A DNA stretch of 64,000 nucleotides from Oscheius dolichura (GCA_932521035.1 OW051494.1:9596001-9660000); one strand, 5' to 3'. Counted from the stretch's first letter, positions 45,306-57,999 are shown. The notes: generated by a model not told the origin, from the letters alone. Made by a program: numbers and translations.

Positions 45306-46530
45306 TGCATAGGTTCTGGAATAGTTTCCGGCATTTTTGTTTTCTGGTGCTTCTCTGCAGCTTTGCTCGCCTTCTTCATAATCAGTCGTAGCAATCTGCT
45401 CACAGCCGAACTTCTTCCTTCTCACGCAGTAAAGCCTTGTCGCCAGATTGCGTAGTCTCTCTGTTGTTTGTTATTTAGTGTCTCCCCCTCTCGCCTTATC
45501 CTCCTCCCATCCAAAATAACACTAATTCCCTGGAAGAACCCCGCGAAAAAAAAAGAATGCCCGCCCTTTTTGGGGAAAAGTTCACAGAAACGGAAAAACA
45601 CGGCCCGGAGCGGGGCTTATCCAATTTCCTGCCGCTAAACTAAGGAAATTTGAATCTTTTCCCGGGAAAGGAGCCCTTACCTAGCCATCTTTGTTCCACA
45701 GCGGCCAGTTCTTCTTCTATTTTCTTCTTATCTAAAATATCCGTTATTTTTGGATTTTTATGACTTCTAAGGGCATTTTAAAAAGGTTACGATATAGAAA
45801 ATGGCCTGGCAATCCTTTTAAACCAAGAAAAATGGACTAAAAGAAAATTTTCCCCACAAAACTGACCGTAATACTTCGGCAGCGGTTTCTTGTCATTTCT
45901 CAGCTTTACTAGGGCTATTTTTCTAAAATTTATGGCTGAAAATAGCTCGAAGTAACTGATATCGCCTGGTCTTACCTGGTTTTGGTTGTGGTTCAGGTCT
46001 CTTCGGTGTTAGACGAACTTCTCCTGGAAAGTTAGACCAACTGTTTAAAGGACTACAACTGGATATTATACAGGCTCCGCATACTATAGCGTAGATTATT
46101 CACGTAGAGAACCTTATGAGCGTCATTTTAAACCTAAACATGACGGGGAAAGTCTAAATCTTGAACACTTCCGACCTCTACCAATGTCCCAGGTGTCCGA
46201 ACCTGGTCCTGGACTGAAAACTCCCAAAATCTTTAACCATCAAACGTTATTTGAACTTCCTAGACAGAAATGACTTGCTTTGATGTTTATCCATAGTTAA
46301 AAGTTTTCATAATTACCGTATTCTTTGTCAAAATCGCGTCGTTTTGTAAACAGCTCCTATAAAAGTGCTCCAACTCATTATTTTCTCCATTTTTCATCAA
46401 TTTTTTTTTATTTTTCCATTTTTCTGGTAGTAGAGACCCCTCTCCAGCTAGAAGATTATGCAAAAGAATAAAAAATTATAGAAAATGGAGAAAAATACGG
46501 GTGACCTACTGTATTGCGGCCGGAGCTATA
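45306..46530. other. No gene recognised
   Basis: Nothing supported by splice sites or homology. Confidence 0.4.
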
Positions 46531-46538
46531 TTATAGTG

Positions 46539-46693
46539 GGCTCGGCCCTCGATAGTCCGATCCCCTGCACCCGTAAAGTCTCGACATGAGGATCATCTTT
46601 ATTCAAAACGGTTACAAAACTAAGCCCCTGTTATACTTTTGTTCTGCCGAGACTTTACGGGTACAGGGGATCAGACTTTAGAGAACCGCGCCG
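46539..46693 (+). mobile_element. Long palindromic PSE element, copy 10
   Basis: Left core intact up to TCTCGAC; right core CTCGGC with ACTTTACGGGTAC. Flanked by the direct repeat TTATAGTG (46531-46538 and 46694-46701), the only clear target-duplication candidate in the family. Confidence 0.88.
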
Positions 46694-46992
46694 TTATAGT
46701 GCGCGATTACGGTACCAAGCCGTTGATTTCCAGAAATAGACTGCCAGATCCTTTTTTCCTCCATTTCCTACTGCTGTAGAATTCCCCCCTAACGAATTCC
46801 AATTAAGTTCCTTTTCATTTATTCATTGTCAGTCTCAGATTTCGGCAGCCCATTCCCATTGTCTAGCTTGCCTTTCCTCTCCAACAATTTCTCTTTTTCT
46901 CTAAAAATTCTAAAAATCTCAGATATGAGGTAGCCCGAAGATAGCCGACTAGCCGTAGAGACAGAGAAAAGAAGGTTAACCCCCTCGAAAAT

Positions 46993-47092
46993 ATGGGGGA
47001 AACAACAGCCAACGGAATGTTAACATCATCTCTTTTTATAGTGAGGAAACTCAGCCAGGCCTTCTTCAATGCTCAGCAAGGAGACAAAGTCG
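46993..47092 (+). CDS. Candidate 5' coding exon (unidentified gene)
   Basis: ATG-led frame MGETTANGMLTSSLFIVRKL then SQAFFNAQQGDKV, ending G/GTGGGT in phase 1. No homology recognised. It has a hydrophobic pattern (VRKLSQAF) similar to the exon at 61806 (LRQVSGLF). Confidence 0.3.
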
Positions 47093-47239
47093 GTGGGTTA
47101 TTTTTACTTTTCGTTTTTATTTTTTTGCATGATTTGCATGGATTTTTGCGTTTTTTTGGGAACAAGAACAAGAGGCAGCTAATGCCATTAAAAGGAGCCA
47201 ATTGATGGGATTCAGGGAATCGGAGTGAGTTTTTGGGGC

Positions 47240-47800
47240 CGGGAACAATGGGAGCCTCTGGGCGCCGGAAAAGAGAAGGCTTAGATATTTAAACTGACTA
47301 AAAGACCGGGAAAATGAACGCGAAAGATCAAAATTAATTTGGTCAAAACCTTTCTTACGGTAGAACGTTAAAATTAGAGAAAAAACATTGGAAAAAGCGT
47401 AAAATCAAGTTTTGCCCCGGGAAACCGTGCTTCGCGGGCTCGGAAACAATTAGGGCCTCTGAGTGCGAGAAAAGACAAGGCTTGCCCCTACAAAATGACT
47501 AAATTGTTGGTAAAATGGACCCAAAACTTGAAATTGACACCCTTTTCTTACGGTAGCATGAGAAAAATTAAAAGAAAAACACTATAGATGACCCAAAACC
47601 AGTTTTTGGCTCTGGAAATTGCTCGGTCCTTGATAGTCCACTCGCCTGCACCCGTAAAGTCTCGGCAGGAGGATCATCTTTATTTAAAACTGTTACAAAA
47701 CTGTGACGCCGTTATATCGTTGTCTTGCCGAGACCTTACGGGTGCAGGGGATCGGACTATCGACGACCGAGCCTGAAACCGTGCTCCACGAGCTGACGTC
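47240..47800. repeat. Two diverged tandem units, the second hit by a palindromic element
   Basis: Unit 1 runs from about 47240 and unit 2 from about 47450. Shared order: GGGCCTCTG-like, GAAAAGACAAGGCTT-like, CTTTTCTTACGGTAG-like, a TTTTGG/CCCCGGGAAACCGTGC tail. In unit 2 the tail is split by the insertion at 47621-47773. Confidence 0.7.
47621..47773 (+). mobile_element. Long palindromic PSE element, copy 11
   Basis: Both cores near intact. Unit 1 of the surrounding tandem repeat shows the empty site, CCGGGAAACCGTGC, so only GAAA can be a target duplication here. Confidence 0.9.
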
Positions 47801-48774
47801 CGGCTTTTGCCTGGATTCCAAGCTTTTGAGACACTAAAATCCATTTTTCTGCCAGGATTAGGTTACGATAGTCTCCTAGCTACTATTTAATAATTTACTC
47901 ACAATGTTTTGAGACCCATAAGTGACTCTATCCCGGCTCTCCGTCTCCGAATCACGTGGGTGCACCTGATCAAATTAGGCACCGCTATTACGGCCAAGGG
48001 TAGCTCACATCTCCCCCACTGAAAGATGAATAATCATCTATCTTGGGAGAGAAACAAGTAAAGGCCACTGATCTCTCCATTTTTTTCCTTTTAGACCTTT
48101 AAAACGGGAATTTTGATCCAAATCCAGTCCAGTTGGCCCATTCCTCCCTCTTCCAAAATTTGAAATGACCTTATTTTCCGCTCTCCAGGGCTAAAATCAG
48201 CTTCAAACCTTCATTTTCACTGTATAAAACATTCAAAATCCGTTTACAATCCAAGAAAATGGAGGATTTTCCCCGTGATAACGCCTTCTGATCCGTCTTT
48301 TCGACTCTTCCTCACATCATATGGGCTATTCCTGGCCAGGGTTCCCTCCACCTTTCCACTTTCCCGTTTTTAAAGATCTGCTGCACTGTTTTCCACCCCA
48401 TTTCCCCAGAATTAAAGGCCTAACCAGTGGGAAAAATCATTAAAACGGGAAAAATACGTGTCTCCCGGGGCATCCTCCTGTTTTCTTCCGTCTGCTTCCG
48501 TTTTATTCCCTTCGGGGCCAGTTTACCTGGAATTTCCTCCGTTTTTCCATTTTTAGTATAGAAAAGGACAGCGAGGAGCACTTTTGCCTCCTCCGGGGCT
48601 CCTTCCCTCCCCTTTAGAAATGTCTCCGTCTTCCAAATTCAAAGAACGCTGCCCAGTCAAGCATCCCCTCTTCCTTCTTCCTGCTGCCTTCCCTCCGGGG
48701 TTTTTTCCATTGCGTGGGTGAAAAAATGGCATCGACCTTTATTTCCGCCTGTAAAATATTTAAAACATTGTGGA
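47774..48774. other. No gene recognised
   Basis: No supported exon or RNA gene. Confidence 0.4.
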
Positions 48775-48779
48775 GTACT

Positions 48780-48930
48780 GTAATAACGCTGGTAAACAGC
48801 GGGCGAGCCGTTCTTTGCCGCGCGTTGGACAAAATTCGAACAAAATTGAAAAAGTGAATTTTTCTTCAATTTTCGACATTTTTATAATTTGTTAATTAGG
48901 TATTCATAATCAGCAGAAAATTCTGAAAAG
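48780..48930 (+). repeat. Dispersed repeat C, copy 3
   Basis: GGTAAACAGCGGGCGAGCC at the left end and TATTCATAATCAGCAGAAAA at the right end. No PSE core attached. Confidence 0.75.
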
Positions 48931-50690
48931 CTAAACCCAATGTTAACACATTTTTTATAAAAAATGGCCGGGATTTGTGGTCTCAAAGATCCGGGCCACT
49001 TTTGGCTCAAACTACCATCACTATGATTAAGAAAAGCGTCTTGAGCTGCTGTTTCTTGACGTTATTTTTCTATTTCTGGCACTTTTAGCTCAATGGACCA
49101 TAGACTACAGTATCCACATCATATTTTTGAGAAAACTTGGCTAAAAACCGAGGAAACCCCTGGTTTTCCCCGGCGGTCTCTGGCCGCTTTCGTTACGACG
49201 ATTGTAAACTACTTTAGCGAGCGAACCCTCCTCTTTTCAAATCCCAAATGGGAAATTGTATTTTGGGGAAGACGTTCTTTCTTACGTAGATAAAGGGGGG
49301 AGAACGTTGTCCATTGGAGCCTCCCCGGAAGTTTCTTTTCAGGACTCTATTTTCCCCGTTGTATCCTGTACGTGTAGTTGTCCTTCAGTTTTCCTTTACA
49401 GAAGTCCAACATTTCTGGAAAACATGGCACAAAACACAGAAAAACAGTAGAACATCTCTTTCACAAAAAGTAACAAATAAAACATTCGATCTCTGAAGAA
49501 ACCACACAAAAATGGCGCTTTCATCGTTTTTGCCTGGGCCTGTCAAAGCCAATCCATTCGCTTTGGTCGAACTAGGTTTCAGCCAATTCCCCCTTTTTTG
49601 TGACCAGTATTGTCGCAAAACAGAAACGCGTTTGCCTGATCGGGTGCAGTCGTTGCGGGACCATTGCACCCGCGCCGACGTCCCTGTGGGTTCCCTTTAA
49701 GCAAAAATTAACTCGATCTCAGGCATTGAAACACAATAATTGCATGTTTCTCATTTTGTCGCTTGAGCATCAAAATTTCTTGGAAAAATACAAATATTTT
49801 GCTACTGGGGGCGGGTAATCACGGAATTTTTAAAGATTTGGAGTTAAAAATATTGAAAAACGTCGAGAAACGGGGGGCTTATAATGAGGGTATCGTCGTC
49901 TTCTGTCCCTGCCCTATCCTGCCCCCATCCTGGGATCATTGGCCTGGGGGGCTTCCCTTGTTTTTCCATACTAGCCCCCCTCCATTCCTGAAGAAACTGA
50001 AAGAGGCTGACTCCAAGTGTTAATTTGAAAACAACACGAGCATTGTGCCCCCGGCGCCTTCTTCCAGTTTTCTTCCTTCTCTATTCTTATTTTCACCGCT
50101 TGAAATTTTTATGAGCCATAAAATTTGATGACTAGAGAAGGGACTGGAGAGAGCACCGGGGCCTCTTCATGAATTCCTAAAGATCATAACGAAGGGGGCC
50201 ACCCGCCCGGCGGCACAGCTTACCACTTCCGTATTCTCACCCCCGACTCCCTGACTTCCTCAACGGATATCGCCTTTAAATTAGAAAATATCACGATGGC
50301 ATTTTCCTCTCTCTCTGCTCTCCATCTTTTCCCTTCAGGAAACCGCGCCATTTCCGGCCAAGGAACACTTCCCCCGCGCGTTCTCCTCAATTCTTTATTG
50401 AGTGAGGTCAAAAAATACGTCCACCAGTGCTCTCCCATAAAAGTAGCTATTCTTTTGAATTACTCCAAGGGGCATAGCAATGGGGCGCCTCGTAATTGTC
50501 TCTTTGTTAGGGCACGTTTTTGGGAGGGAGGAGGGGTGACCGGAGCGGGGAATGAGTGGCACATGGGGTAAGGACGAAGGGGAGGAGAGTTTCCGGAGAT
50601 AACGTTGACTGGAGGGCACCTTGGGTGGGAGGTGATTTTTCGCTCCGGGACCCATTTACTTCTGGAAAGACCGAGTGCTCAATCCTACAG
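48931..50690. other. No gene recognised
   Basis: Several short open frames but no splice-consistent chain or homology. Confidence 0.4.
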
Positions 50691-50691
50691 T

Positions 50692-50855
50692 TCTTTTCCA
50701 AAAATAGGACTACCATAACGGTTCGTAAAATCTTCCGCGCGGACCTTTTGAGCAAAAATGATCGGGATTTTTCGATTTCTCTCGATATTTCCTCGCCCTT
50801 TGGCCAAAAAATCCCGAAGAGACAAATCTACGGCAGGCCTATTTTTTGGAAAAAG
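50692..50855. mobile_element. Small TIR element B, copy 2
   Basis: Complete. TTCTTTTCCAAAAATAGGAC left, GGCCTATTTTTTGGAAAAAG right, with GATCGGGATTTTTCGATTTC inside; inverse orientation to 36469. Confidence 0.8.
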
Positions 50856-51830
50856 CCTGTAGGCTATTTTTGGGCCATAAAGTCCTGCGGGCTCTTTCCC
50901 CGCTTGGTCTTTACCCCGAGATTCTCCGAAATTTGTTCCCAGATAAATTTAGCGGCTGGGAAAGTCTTAAAATAGAGCAATTTGTTTTCTTCTTAAAATA
51001 GAGCAATAGATGCATGAGATCAGAGGAGAACAGGGCTATTCTCCGCTCCAGGACCCAAATCCTCCCAGTCTCTAGACCACAGGAAGTGAGGCAGACCTTC
51101 CTAGGCCATTATGGATTCCCTGGAGCCTAAAAGTCGGCCCGACTTCCTCTCTCCTCTGACCGTTGACCCTAATCTTATCCTGGCATCGTTCCTCAGTAAA
51201 TTTGGCCCCCAGAAATTATGAAATTTGCTGTGGATACGAGAAATACAAGGGTCCCGGAAGGAAAATCAGGCTCTACTCTTTAAATTGGAGCCTTTTCCAC
51301 TGGAAACCTTGTAGAGAGGAAAAAATGGGTCCTGTAGCGGGAACCTCCTAATTTTTCCTAAAATTAGCTCCTCCAGCCTTTCTTTATAGTTTGATCTTCT
51401 GCCGTCCACTTTTTTGTCCTTTTTTTTCTCCCATATCGGCTGGGAGAGAGGGAGAGAGGGGGGAGATTTGATTCAATTTGCGCTGAGCTGGGAGACACGG
51501 AATATCTTTTACGGGTACTGGGAATTGAACCGATTATCCTTTTTCTGAGCTTTTCTTGTTCTAAAACGAGCCACAACGCTGTGACGGCTGTCTAAAAAAA
51601 AAATTTTTTTTTTGAAATTCAACTTTTCCTGTGCTTTATGTTTTGCTTCCGACAAAGAGAAGAAACCGCCTTCCTCGATTGTTTTTGCCATTTTGTTCCC
51701 TCCCCTCTCCCTTCTCGCTTTCTCTCTTTACTTGTGACACTTAGAATAAGATCCCGGCACTATTACTTTCCAAGGGAATTTTGCCGTTTTCCGCTGTTTT
51801 TCACCCAATTGCTGAATTTTCCTTTATTCG
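50856..51830. other. No gene recognised; PSE-element remnant near 51511
   Basis: CTTTTACGGGTACTGGGAAT near 51511 looks like a decayed right arm of the palindromic element. Otherwise nothing supported. Confidence 0.35.
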
Positions 51831-52033
51831 GCTGTCAAACTGTCTAGCTATGGCTCTTGTCTGTAACCCATACTGTCTAACTGTGGGACTAAACCTTATA
51901 ATTTTTGTATCAAAAGGTTATTATTCGAATTATTGCCGTCTTCCGGTCAAACCCCCCCTTTTCTCCCACTTGGCTGTCTAATTGTCTAGCTGTGGCTTCT
52001 CTCTATAATTTAAACTGTCTAACTGTGGCTCTG
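51831..52033. repeat. Duplicated double-motif unit, 142-bp period
   Basis: GCTGTCAAACTGTCTAGCTA... at 51831 and GCTGTCTAATTGTCTAGCTG at 51973 each continue to ACTGTCTAACTGTGG about 50 bp later. A 60-bp cassette with two motif copies was duplicated. Confidence 0.8.
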
Positions 52034-52035
52034 AA

Positions 52036-52746
52036 CTCTGCTTCTCCGCCTTACATCATCACAATAATAACCTCTTAAAATACCTCGGGCGGGACATCTG
52101 GCCAGTCGCCGAACACGTAGGCGAGAGAAAACTTCATTATGACCACCACCTTGTCTTGTCTCTCTCTCTCTCTCTTCGTGGTGGATATTTTTGCACCTGG
52201 GGCACCACCTCTCTCTTATTTTTTCCTCCTCCTTTTCAGGCTATAATTATGGTGACGGTGAGGGGGAAAATAAAGTTCTCCCTCCTCTTTCCTCTCGAAA
52301 AATCTCAATTCTGTGTTTTTGGCCATTTATCATCCATCCTGTCCCCCCCCTTCTCATCGCCTTTTCATGAATTTACCATTTGTTTGCCTACCTCAGAATA
52401 ACAGATAGCAGGGAAAGCATAAGAAGGCAACCAAACAGCTGGCCAGACTTTTTTTTTCTATATTTTTAATATATTTAGGATACGTTTATACTCAAAATCA
52501 CGAGCCTAGTCATTTTTTTCGCTCTTTAGTGGAATAAGCTCCTAAAAATTAGGCTTACAGTCATTTTTGAGATGAGTTCTTGGATATGAACGTCAAAATC
52601 GAAAGTAAAAATCCCGCTAAAACAGAGGAAACGGGATAAGCTCGAAGAAAATGACGAGAAACATGGCAAGCCGCCGAAAAAGCGATCAAAATTGCTCCAA
52701 AATTCAAAAACTCCCCCTTTTTGCTCAATACTCAAACAAATGGAAT
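52036..52746. other. No gene recognised
   Basis: CT-rich run near 52156; no supported exon. Confidence 0.4.
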
Positions 52747-52910
52747 GGACCTCGATTGCCCGATCCCCTAAGCCATGCACCCGTAAAGTCTCGGCAGAAG
52801 GATCATCTTTATTCAAAACTGTTGCAAAACTGTGAGGCCTTTAATGTGTGACACCTTTGCCTTGTCGACACTTTACGGGTGCAGCGGAGCGTATTATCGA
52901 GGATCGAGTC
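52747..52910 (+). mobile_element. Long palindromic PSE element, copy 12
   Basis: Diverged. An insertion (TAAGC) precedes the left core; the right core is CTTTACGGGTGC with GTGTCGAC; the TATA region is rearranged (TGTGTGACACC). Confidence 0.8.
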
Positions 52911-53599
52911 AAAAAAATGGAGATTTTTAAGGAAAAGAATGATACGTTTTCTTTCTGATTCATGTTGCAAAACGATACTTTCCATTTTTGATAAGCGGCG
53001 GGCTGGCCTGGCTCTTATCACTAGGTGGTGGACCCTTGTCGGTTCAGGAAGACATTTTCTTTCTTCGTCTCATGACGTCGATTTTATTTGCCTCCATTTG
53101 GCGGCTATTTTAATGTTTTTTCCCCTGTTTTTGCTGTACGAATTGCCTTTGGATATTGACTTTAAAAGGGTGAAAAGAATGGATTTTCATTCAGTCTAGC
53201 AGAGAAATTTACTGTATCTCCCTGATCCATAGGGTCGCTCCTCTAAAATTAATGGCTTCACCAAGCGTCTCAAATTTCAAAAACGACAAAAAGCGCCCAT
53301 TCTCTGAGCAGTCGAGAGAGAGAGAGAGAACCACGCGACGTCAAGTCAACGCAGCAATTATCTCCTCTCTCTCCCCTCCGTCCCCCTCCGGCTCTCTTGG
53401 GCTCATGTTTTCTCATAATTTTTGGTGTCCCACACAATTTTTCGTGTTCTTCATGTTTCCGACTTCTATTTCTACCGTATACCATCTTAAAAAGACTAGT
53501 TTATAGGTCAAAAAGGATTTTAACCGAGAAATCCAGTACGTTAGGCATCTCCCTAAAATGGAGCTCGAATCGCTCCCAAACAGGCATTTAAAAAAGTTT

Positions 53600-54075
53600 T
53601 TAGCACTTTTATGTTGTTGTTTATGCTGATCTAAATTTAGAGAAACCTTAAAATGACATTAAACTGTGTTTGCATGGACTCCAGAGGCGCCACAGTTCAC
53701 CCACCTTTGGTTTTAACTCAAAATTGGGCTCTATAGGTCCAAAAGCCCACTAAAATAGCCATTATTAGACTTTTTAGCACATTTTATGTTCTTGTTTACA
53801 TGATGTTAAACTTAAAATCCCTTGAAAATACCTCGAACGTCAGTTTTAGGGGTATCCATGGGAAGTGGAAGCCGCCACAGTTCATACAACCCTAAAAATT
53901 CAGTTTCGGCGCGGCGGACCAAAAACGCGGTAAAAATCTCATTTAAACAATGTTAGCTCATTTTATACTGTTCTAACGTTGTTCTAAACGTAAAAACACA
54001 TTAAATTCTGTAGAAAAACGGTATAAAAGCTCTCCAGAGCGGTATGTACGCGCAACAGTTCACGTACCCCCGGGC
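53600..54075. repeat. Three tandem units of about 175-180 bp carrying CACAGTTCAC
   Basis: Units start near 53605, 53773 and 53951 with TTTTTAGCAC(A)TTTTATGTT-like sequence, pass through TAAAC...AAAATACC-like sequence, and each carries a CACAGTTCA motif (about 53692, 53877, 54055). The motif is a variant of the dispersed 16-mer's left half. Confidence 0.7.
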
Positions 54076-55080
54076 GCTTCTCCCGAATTTCCAAATTCCC
54101 GCCCACTCTGCTCCATTTTAATGTGGTTCCTAATATCTAATTTGCTCATTAACTACTGCTCTCTGTTCCTTTTGCCGTCCCCTACAAACTACGCCTGAAA
54201 TCCAATCAACCAAAAACATTTTGTCCTCTCCTCTCCTCTCTGTGTGTTTATATTGGGGAGGGGGGACCAACAAGGAGGAGGACGGCCCGGGGACCACTGG
54301 CTGGCAGTTTTCGGCTTTTCCCCGCGCTCAATTATAGTCTCGGGGATTCATTGAAACGTAAACAGTTTGTTCCCTCTCCTTCCACGCCCCCTCCACCCTC
54401 TTTTAGGCGGCGTTCTCCTCCATTTTTGATCAAAATCTTCTGATTTTTTTGAAAGTCCCGGCTTTCCCGCTCACCCTGATCCTAAAATCCTACTATTTCG
54501 TCGAAATTAAATGACTCGGCCAGTCCAAAAAGCGGGGGAAGGAGACTAGCCCCCTCCGACTTGAGACACAGCTCGTAAACAATAACAATCTCATGCTTGA
54601 CCGGATCTGGTCGTTTTATCCAAAAGGATTCGTCATTTTCTAGCGGAAAAGGGTCCTATAAACTTCCTGGAACCTAACATTTTATTAAAAACACCAAAAA
54701 CGGGGGAATTGTCTCCAGATCCTTTTTCGGCCACTTTCCCGTTTACACCTTGTAAACTGCTTGCAGAACAGTCAAAAACGCGGGATAAACCTCTATTTAT
54801 ATCAACTCCCTGACGTTATCCACGTTGTATAACATATGAATTTACATTTGCGCAGTTCTGATCCTCTTAGCCGCGATGCGTAGGAGCGGATCCGGCCCAG
54901 AGGGCAGCTAAGCCAAGCCAAACATTTTTAGTCTTCTATTTGATGGAGTTTAGACTATTTTTTATTTAAAACCTTGTCTATACTTTAAACAGGGTACTGT
55001 ATCCTAAAATTCACTTTTTATCTAATAAAATTGAGAAAAGAGCGCGAAAAACGGCAATATCTGTCTCAGATCCCAAAAAG
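54076..55080. other. No gene recognised
   Basis: GC-rich patch 54240-54310; no supported exon. Confidence 0.4.
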
Positions 55081-55285
55081 CCACAGCACCACAGCGGTGT
55101 GGCTCCTGGGTTTTTGAAAGAGCCACAGTTACGTTTTTTTCTATAATTTTCGCCTCACAACTTGATTTCAAAAATAATTAACGCAGCATATCATCAAATT
55201 CCTATTTTTTTGACTTGCTGTCTCCCTAAAAGTTACAGTATTCCAACTCCAGGACTTTTCAGCATTTTGAAAGCGCCACAGTTAC
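55081..55285. repeat. Variant motif copies (CCACAGTTACTCAG type)
   Basis: GCCACAGCACCACAGCGGTG at 55081, GAGCCACAGTTACG near 55123 and GCGCCACAGTTACTCAG near 55273. Confidence 0.6.
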
Positions 55286-55704
55286 TCAGTTCACGCGTTC
55301 CTGCCTAAAATTCCACGAATCTGACGTGTTTCTCTCCCTCTCTTTGTCCTTTTTTGCTTGCTTTTTATCAAATTACCTCTATCCTCTTTGTCTCTATTGC
55401 TGCCATCCCAGTCTTTTTTCGTCTCTAGAGAGAATTTCCTCTCGAAAATTACCTCAACTAAGACTCTGATGGGGGGATTTGGGGGGAGAGATCCGCTCAT
55501 TTACGTACTAGCTCTCCTTTTTCTATTTCCCCGCTTCTCCCCCTCTCCTGGCTACTTTCGTTAGGGGACTAATTAGCCTCGTCAAACACAGATTACTGGG
55601 TAGCCATACCCTCAGTTACCCTGCCCTTCGTTCCGAGAATTGTGTCTGTTTTTGGCAAGAAAGAAGAGGACTCACCATCTCATTTTAAGGACTAGCGCAC
55701 TCAT

Positions 55705-55865
55705 TTTATAGTCAAAATATTCAGAATTTTCTGCTGATTACGAATAACTAACTTAGAAATTAGAAAAATGTCAAAAAATGGGAGAACAATACCCATTTTT
55801 GTTCATCAAATTTCATCCAACGCGCGCCAAGCAACGGCTCGCCCGCTGTTTACGCGCGCGGCTAC
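55705..55865 (-). repeat. Dispersed repeat C, copy 4
   Basis: AATTTTCTGCTGATTACGAA at one end and GGCTCGCCCGCTGTTTACGC at the other; inverse of 48780-48930. Confidence 0.78.
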
Positions 55866-55870
55866 AGTAA

Positions 55871-57041
55871 CCCAGAAAACGTTGTAATACTTGAAAGCCC
55901 CCGATTTTCCCGCCATTTCTGTCATCTCTCATCGACAATTCCCATACTTTTCGCCGAGAACGGGGGATGAAAAAATGTGATGGATATCCGAATCTTGGAG
56001 TCAATGGCCCGCGCAATAGTCAGCCGAACAGCGGCCAGAAATCACTTCTCCATGGATTTTAGCACTCAAAAAAACTATTCCCCCCTCTATTTTATCATGT
56101 TTTACCCTAGAAATTCTTGATTTTCGTAAAAAATGGGCCTAGAAGGGTTTTGGTGCCCTAATTCTCCAAGAAACCGTGAAATTCGCCTCTTGGAACGGAA
56201 ATTCGCCCTCCACCCCCGGGAATTTGAACTTTTAGTCGAATTTTTTCTTTAACTTTATGGGGAGTGGCTTACTTTTAATGTTAGCTTTAATTTAACATAA
56301 AGATTTCGCGGAAAAATGGAGCTAGGGGTTCCAGGAGCCGGCGGCGTTCCTCCCCTCCCTCGGTGAGCTTTGATCCGTTAAAAAAGGCCCGGCTACACTG
56401 TTCACACACTTATTTTCTCTAATTATTCAACCGAAGCAACACACACACACACAGAATCTCCTCCTCCTCCTACCTAATCCTTGGCTAAAATAACAGAGAG
56501 CGCCCCCTGAAGAACTTCAAGTGTTGCTTATTTCAGCAGCCGGGGGAGAAGCGGTCAGTGACCATTTTGGCGGCTTTTCCGTTTAAATCTGGACATTTTA
56601 AAGGTTTCTAGACTATTTTAATGTCGTCTCGACCTTTTCGGGGATTTATTGCAGAAAAACAACAGAAAAGCCATTTACTGGACGACCATTTTCCCATTGG
56701 TTTCTCCTCGTTCTTCCCTTTTCAACAAGATTCCGGCCAATTCATCGTTTTCTCACTTTCTAGACCAATTCTATAGCTTATTTGTATTCCAAACAATTGC
56801 GGGGGAGTGGAGAAACTGACTGTGTCACCCCCTGGATCAGTCATGCCTTCATGACTTGACACACTGCTTTCCGCTTTGATCAGTCACACTCAACCAGCCA
56901 GCCGTTGCCCTCTTCCTTCCTGTTTTTATTATTTTGGAAGGGAAATGCACTTTTTGAGGGGGTAGAAAAGTACAGGGAGCATTTAACTGCCCGAAAATTT
57001 CATCCACTTTGAAAAGGGAGGAATGCCGCCTTGTCCTACCC
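55871..57041. other. No gene recognised
   Basis: An AC-repeat near 56440 and TCCTCC runs; no supported exon. Confidence 0.4.
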
Positions 57042-57195
57042 GGCTCGGTCCTCGACAGCCCGATCCCCTGCACCCGTAAAGTCTCGGCAGGAGGAACGCC
57101 TTTATTCAAAACTGTTACAAAACTGTGACGCCTTTATACCTTTGTATTGCCAAGACTTTACGGGTGCAGCGGATTTTACTATCGAGGATCGAGTC
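57042..57195 (+). mobile_element. Long palindromic PSE element, copy 13
   Basis: Left core intact; right core CACCCGTAAAGTCTTGGC; minus-strand GTATAAAGG retained. Confidence 0.92.
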
Positions 57196-57370
57196 AAAAT
57201 TTAGGGGACTTGGAACGGTTTAAATCCCCAGGGCCTGCTGTTTTCATGTCCAGGGTCGCTTGGAAACACTTCTGACGTCTTCCTCCCCTTTTTTTTTCCT
57301 TGGTTTAAAATATGTTTACTGAAGAGTCAGGGGACGCACAAGCTTTCTTTTGGTCTGACCCTGATTTCCT

Positions 57371-57525
57371 GGCCTTGGTCCTCGATAGTCCGATCCCCTG
57401 CACCCGTAAAGTCTCGTCAAGACAACGGTATAAAGGCGAGACAGTTTTGTAACAGTTTTGAATAAAGATGATCCTCCTGCCGAGACTTTACGGGTGCAGG
57501 GGAGCGAACTACCAAGGACCGAGCC
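57371..57525 (-). mobile_element. Long palindromic PSE element, copy 14
   Basis: Reverse orientation, 175 bp from copy 13 in opposite orientation. Left core CACCCGTAAAGTCTCGTC then GGTATAAAGG at the U6-type position; right core intact. Confidence 0.92.
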
Positions 57526-57983
57526 AAACTCGGACTGCAAACTACAGATCCCCACCAGGTTGAGAATTCTCTTGACGTCTTTTACTGTCCCCCATAAACT
57601 TTCTTTTCTCGTCTTATCAAAAGGAAGTACCATTATTTTTGGCTCCCAAGCGGGAGAGGAAGAGGACATGACGAGCCATGTGAGGGAAAAGTGGACAGGA
57701 AATGATGATGCAAAGATAAGCAGCTTCTCTCTCCCTTTTGTCACCTGTAACAGCTGGAATTCTAAATTAGACTATAAAAAGAGGGAGTTAGCCTATTTCT
57801 GAACATCTTTCCCGCCAACTTCCGAGCTATTTCCTACCGTTTGGAAGAGCGGAAAGTGGCCATTTCCAGTCTATCAAAAAATGTTCAGCTAGCGGCTCAG
57901 AATGAGCTAAAATGATCCCCAAACCTTTCTTTCCTCCATTTTAATCTAATTCTACAGTAAGACAGTGAAAATAGCCCGCGGCG

Positions 57984-57999
57984 CCACAGTTAGACAGCC
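57984..57999 (-). repeat. Single 16-bp motif copy
   Basis: GCCACAGTTAGACAGC, full match, followed by CGGAGCGCGCG. Confidence 0.8.
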
